From positions 7,616,350 through 7,680,349 of the forward strand of contig NC_084773.1 of NCBI RefSeq assembly GCF_028858725.1: a stretch of DNA of 64,000 nucleotides, written 5' to 3'. The notes beneath the pieces were generated by a model. That model was not told where the DNA came from. It saw nothing but the letters and a program-made list of their open reading frames with translations, and made no database searches. Source of the DNA: Colius striatus (taxonomy: Eukaryota; Chordata; Aves; Coliiformes; Coliidae). Both the position numbers and the translations under genes were made by a program. Below are positions 63,941-64,000 of this stretch, piece by piece. Position 1 is the stretch's first letter, and each line of letters begins with the position of its first letter.

Positions 63941-64000
63941 TGTGTGGCTAGAGGCTGGGCTGGGCTGTGGGGCTGAGGGTTGTAGCTGAGGTCTGGAGTA

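Overview
The window is vertebrate nuclear DNA, almost certainly from a bird. The evidence is the compact introns, CR1 LINEs as the dominant repeat, and an LTR element whose ends and internal repeat motifs look like the ERV LTRs common in songbirds (the passerine part is from memory, moderate confidence). Three protein genes lie head to tail on the + strand: RHOA, GPX1 and USP4. This is the same order and relative orientation as in human 3p21.31. I read all exon coordinates from splice sites, reading-frame phase and recognition of the proteins.

Layout. 1-1461 is the 3' part of an LTR retroelement: primer binding site, a very short internal region, a polypurine tract and a complete 1.25-kb LTR. 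1462-14157 has no recognisable coding exon. It is probably the 5' part of RHOA (long intron 1) and carries at least three degraded CR1 LINEs. 14158-20171 holds the four RHOA coding exons (193 codons), followed by a long 3' UTR that looks strongly conserved. 21.3-24.5 kb is intergenic. 24.5-25.65 kb holds the two-exon selenoprotein gene GPX1, with an in-frame UGA (Sec45) and a well-formed SECIS element in the 3' UTR. 25.66-28.6 kb is intergenic. A CpG island at about 28.6-29.7 kb contains a 60-bp minisatellite and the first two exons of USP4. USP4 then runs to the end of the window with 22 coding exons (942 codons, intact frame) and a poly(A) signal at 63911.

Functions. RHOA is a membrane-anchored small GTPase controlling actomyosin. 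GPX1 reduces H2O2 with glutathione using selenocysteine. USP4 is a DUSP-UBL-USP deubiquitinase. They are unrelated housekeeping functions that share a conserved neighbourhood rather than a pathway.

Most unusual points: an LTR that looks like a self-contained minigene (TATA-like box, a 227-codon repetitive ORF and a poly(A) signal all inside the LTR) beside an internal region of only about 190 bp; a GC-AG intron in RHOA; a 22-bp repeat array in which the GPX1 start codon itself sits; the 60-bp hairpin-bearing minisatellite upstream of USP4, with an in-frame upstream ATG; and a stop-containing exon-like block with strong splice sites in USP4 intron 13. I found no tRNA, rRNA, CRISPR array or bacterial feature.
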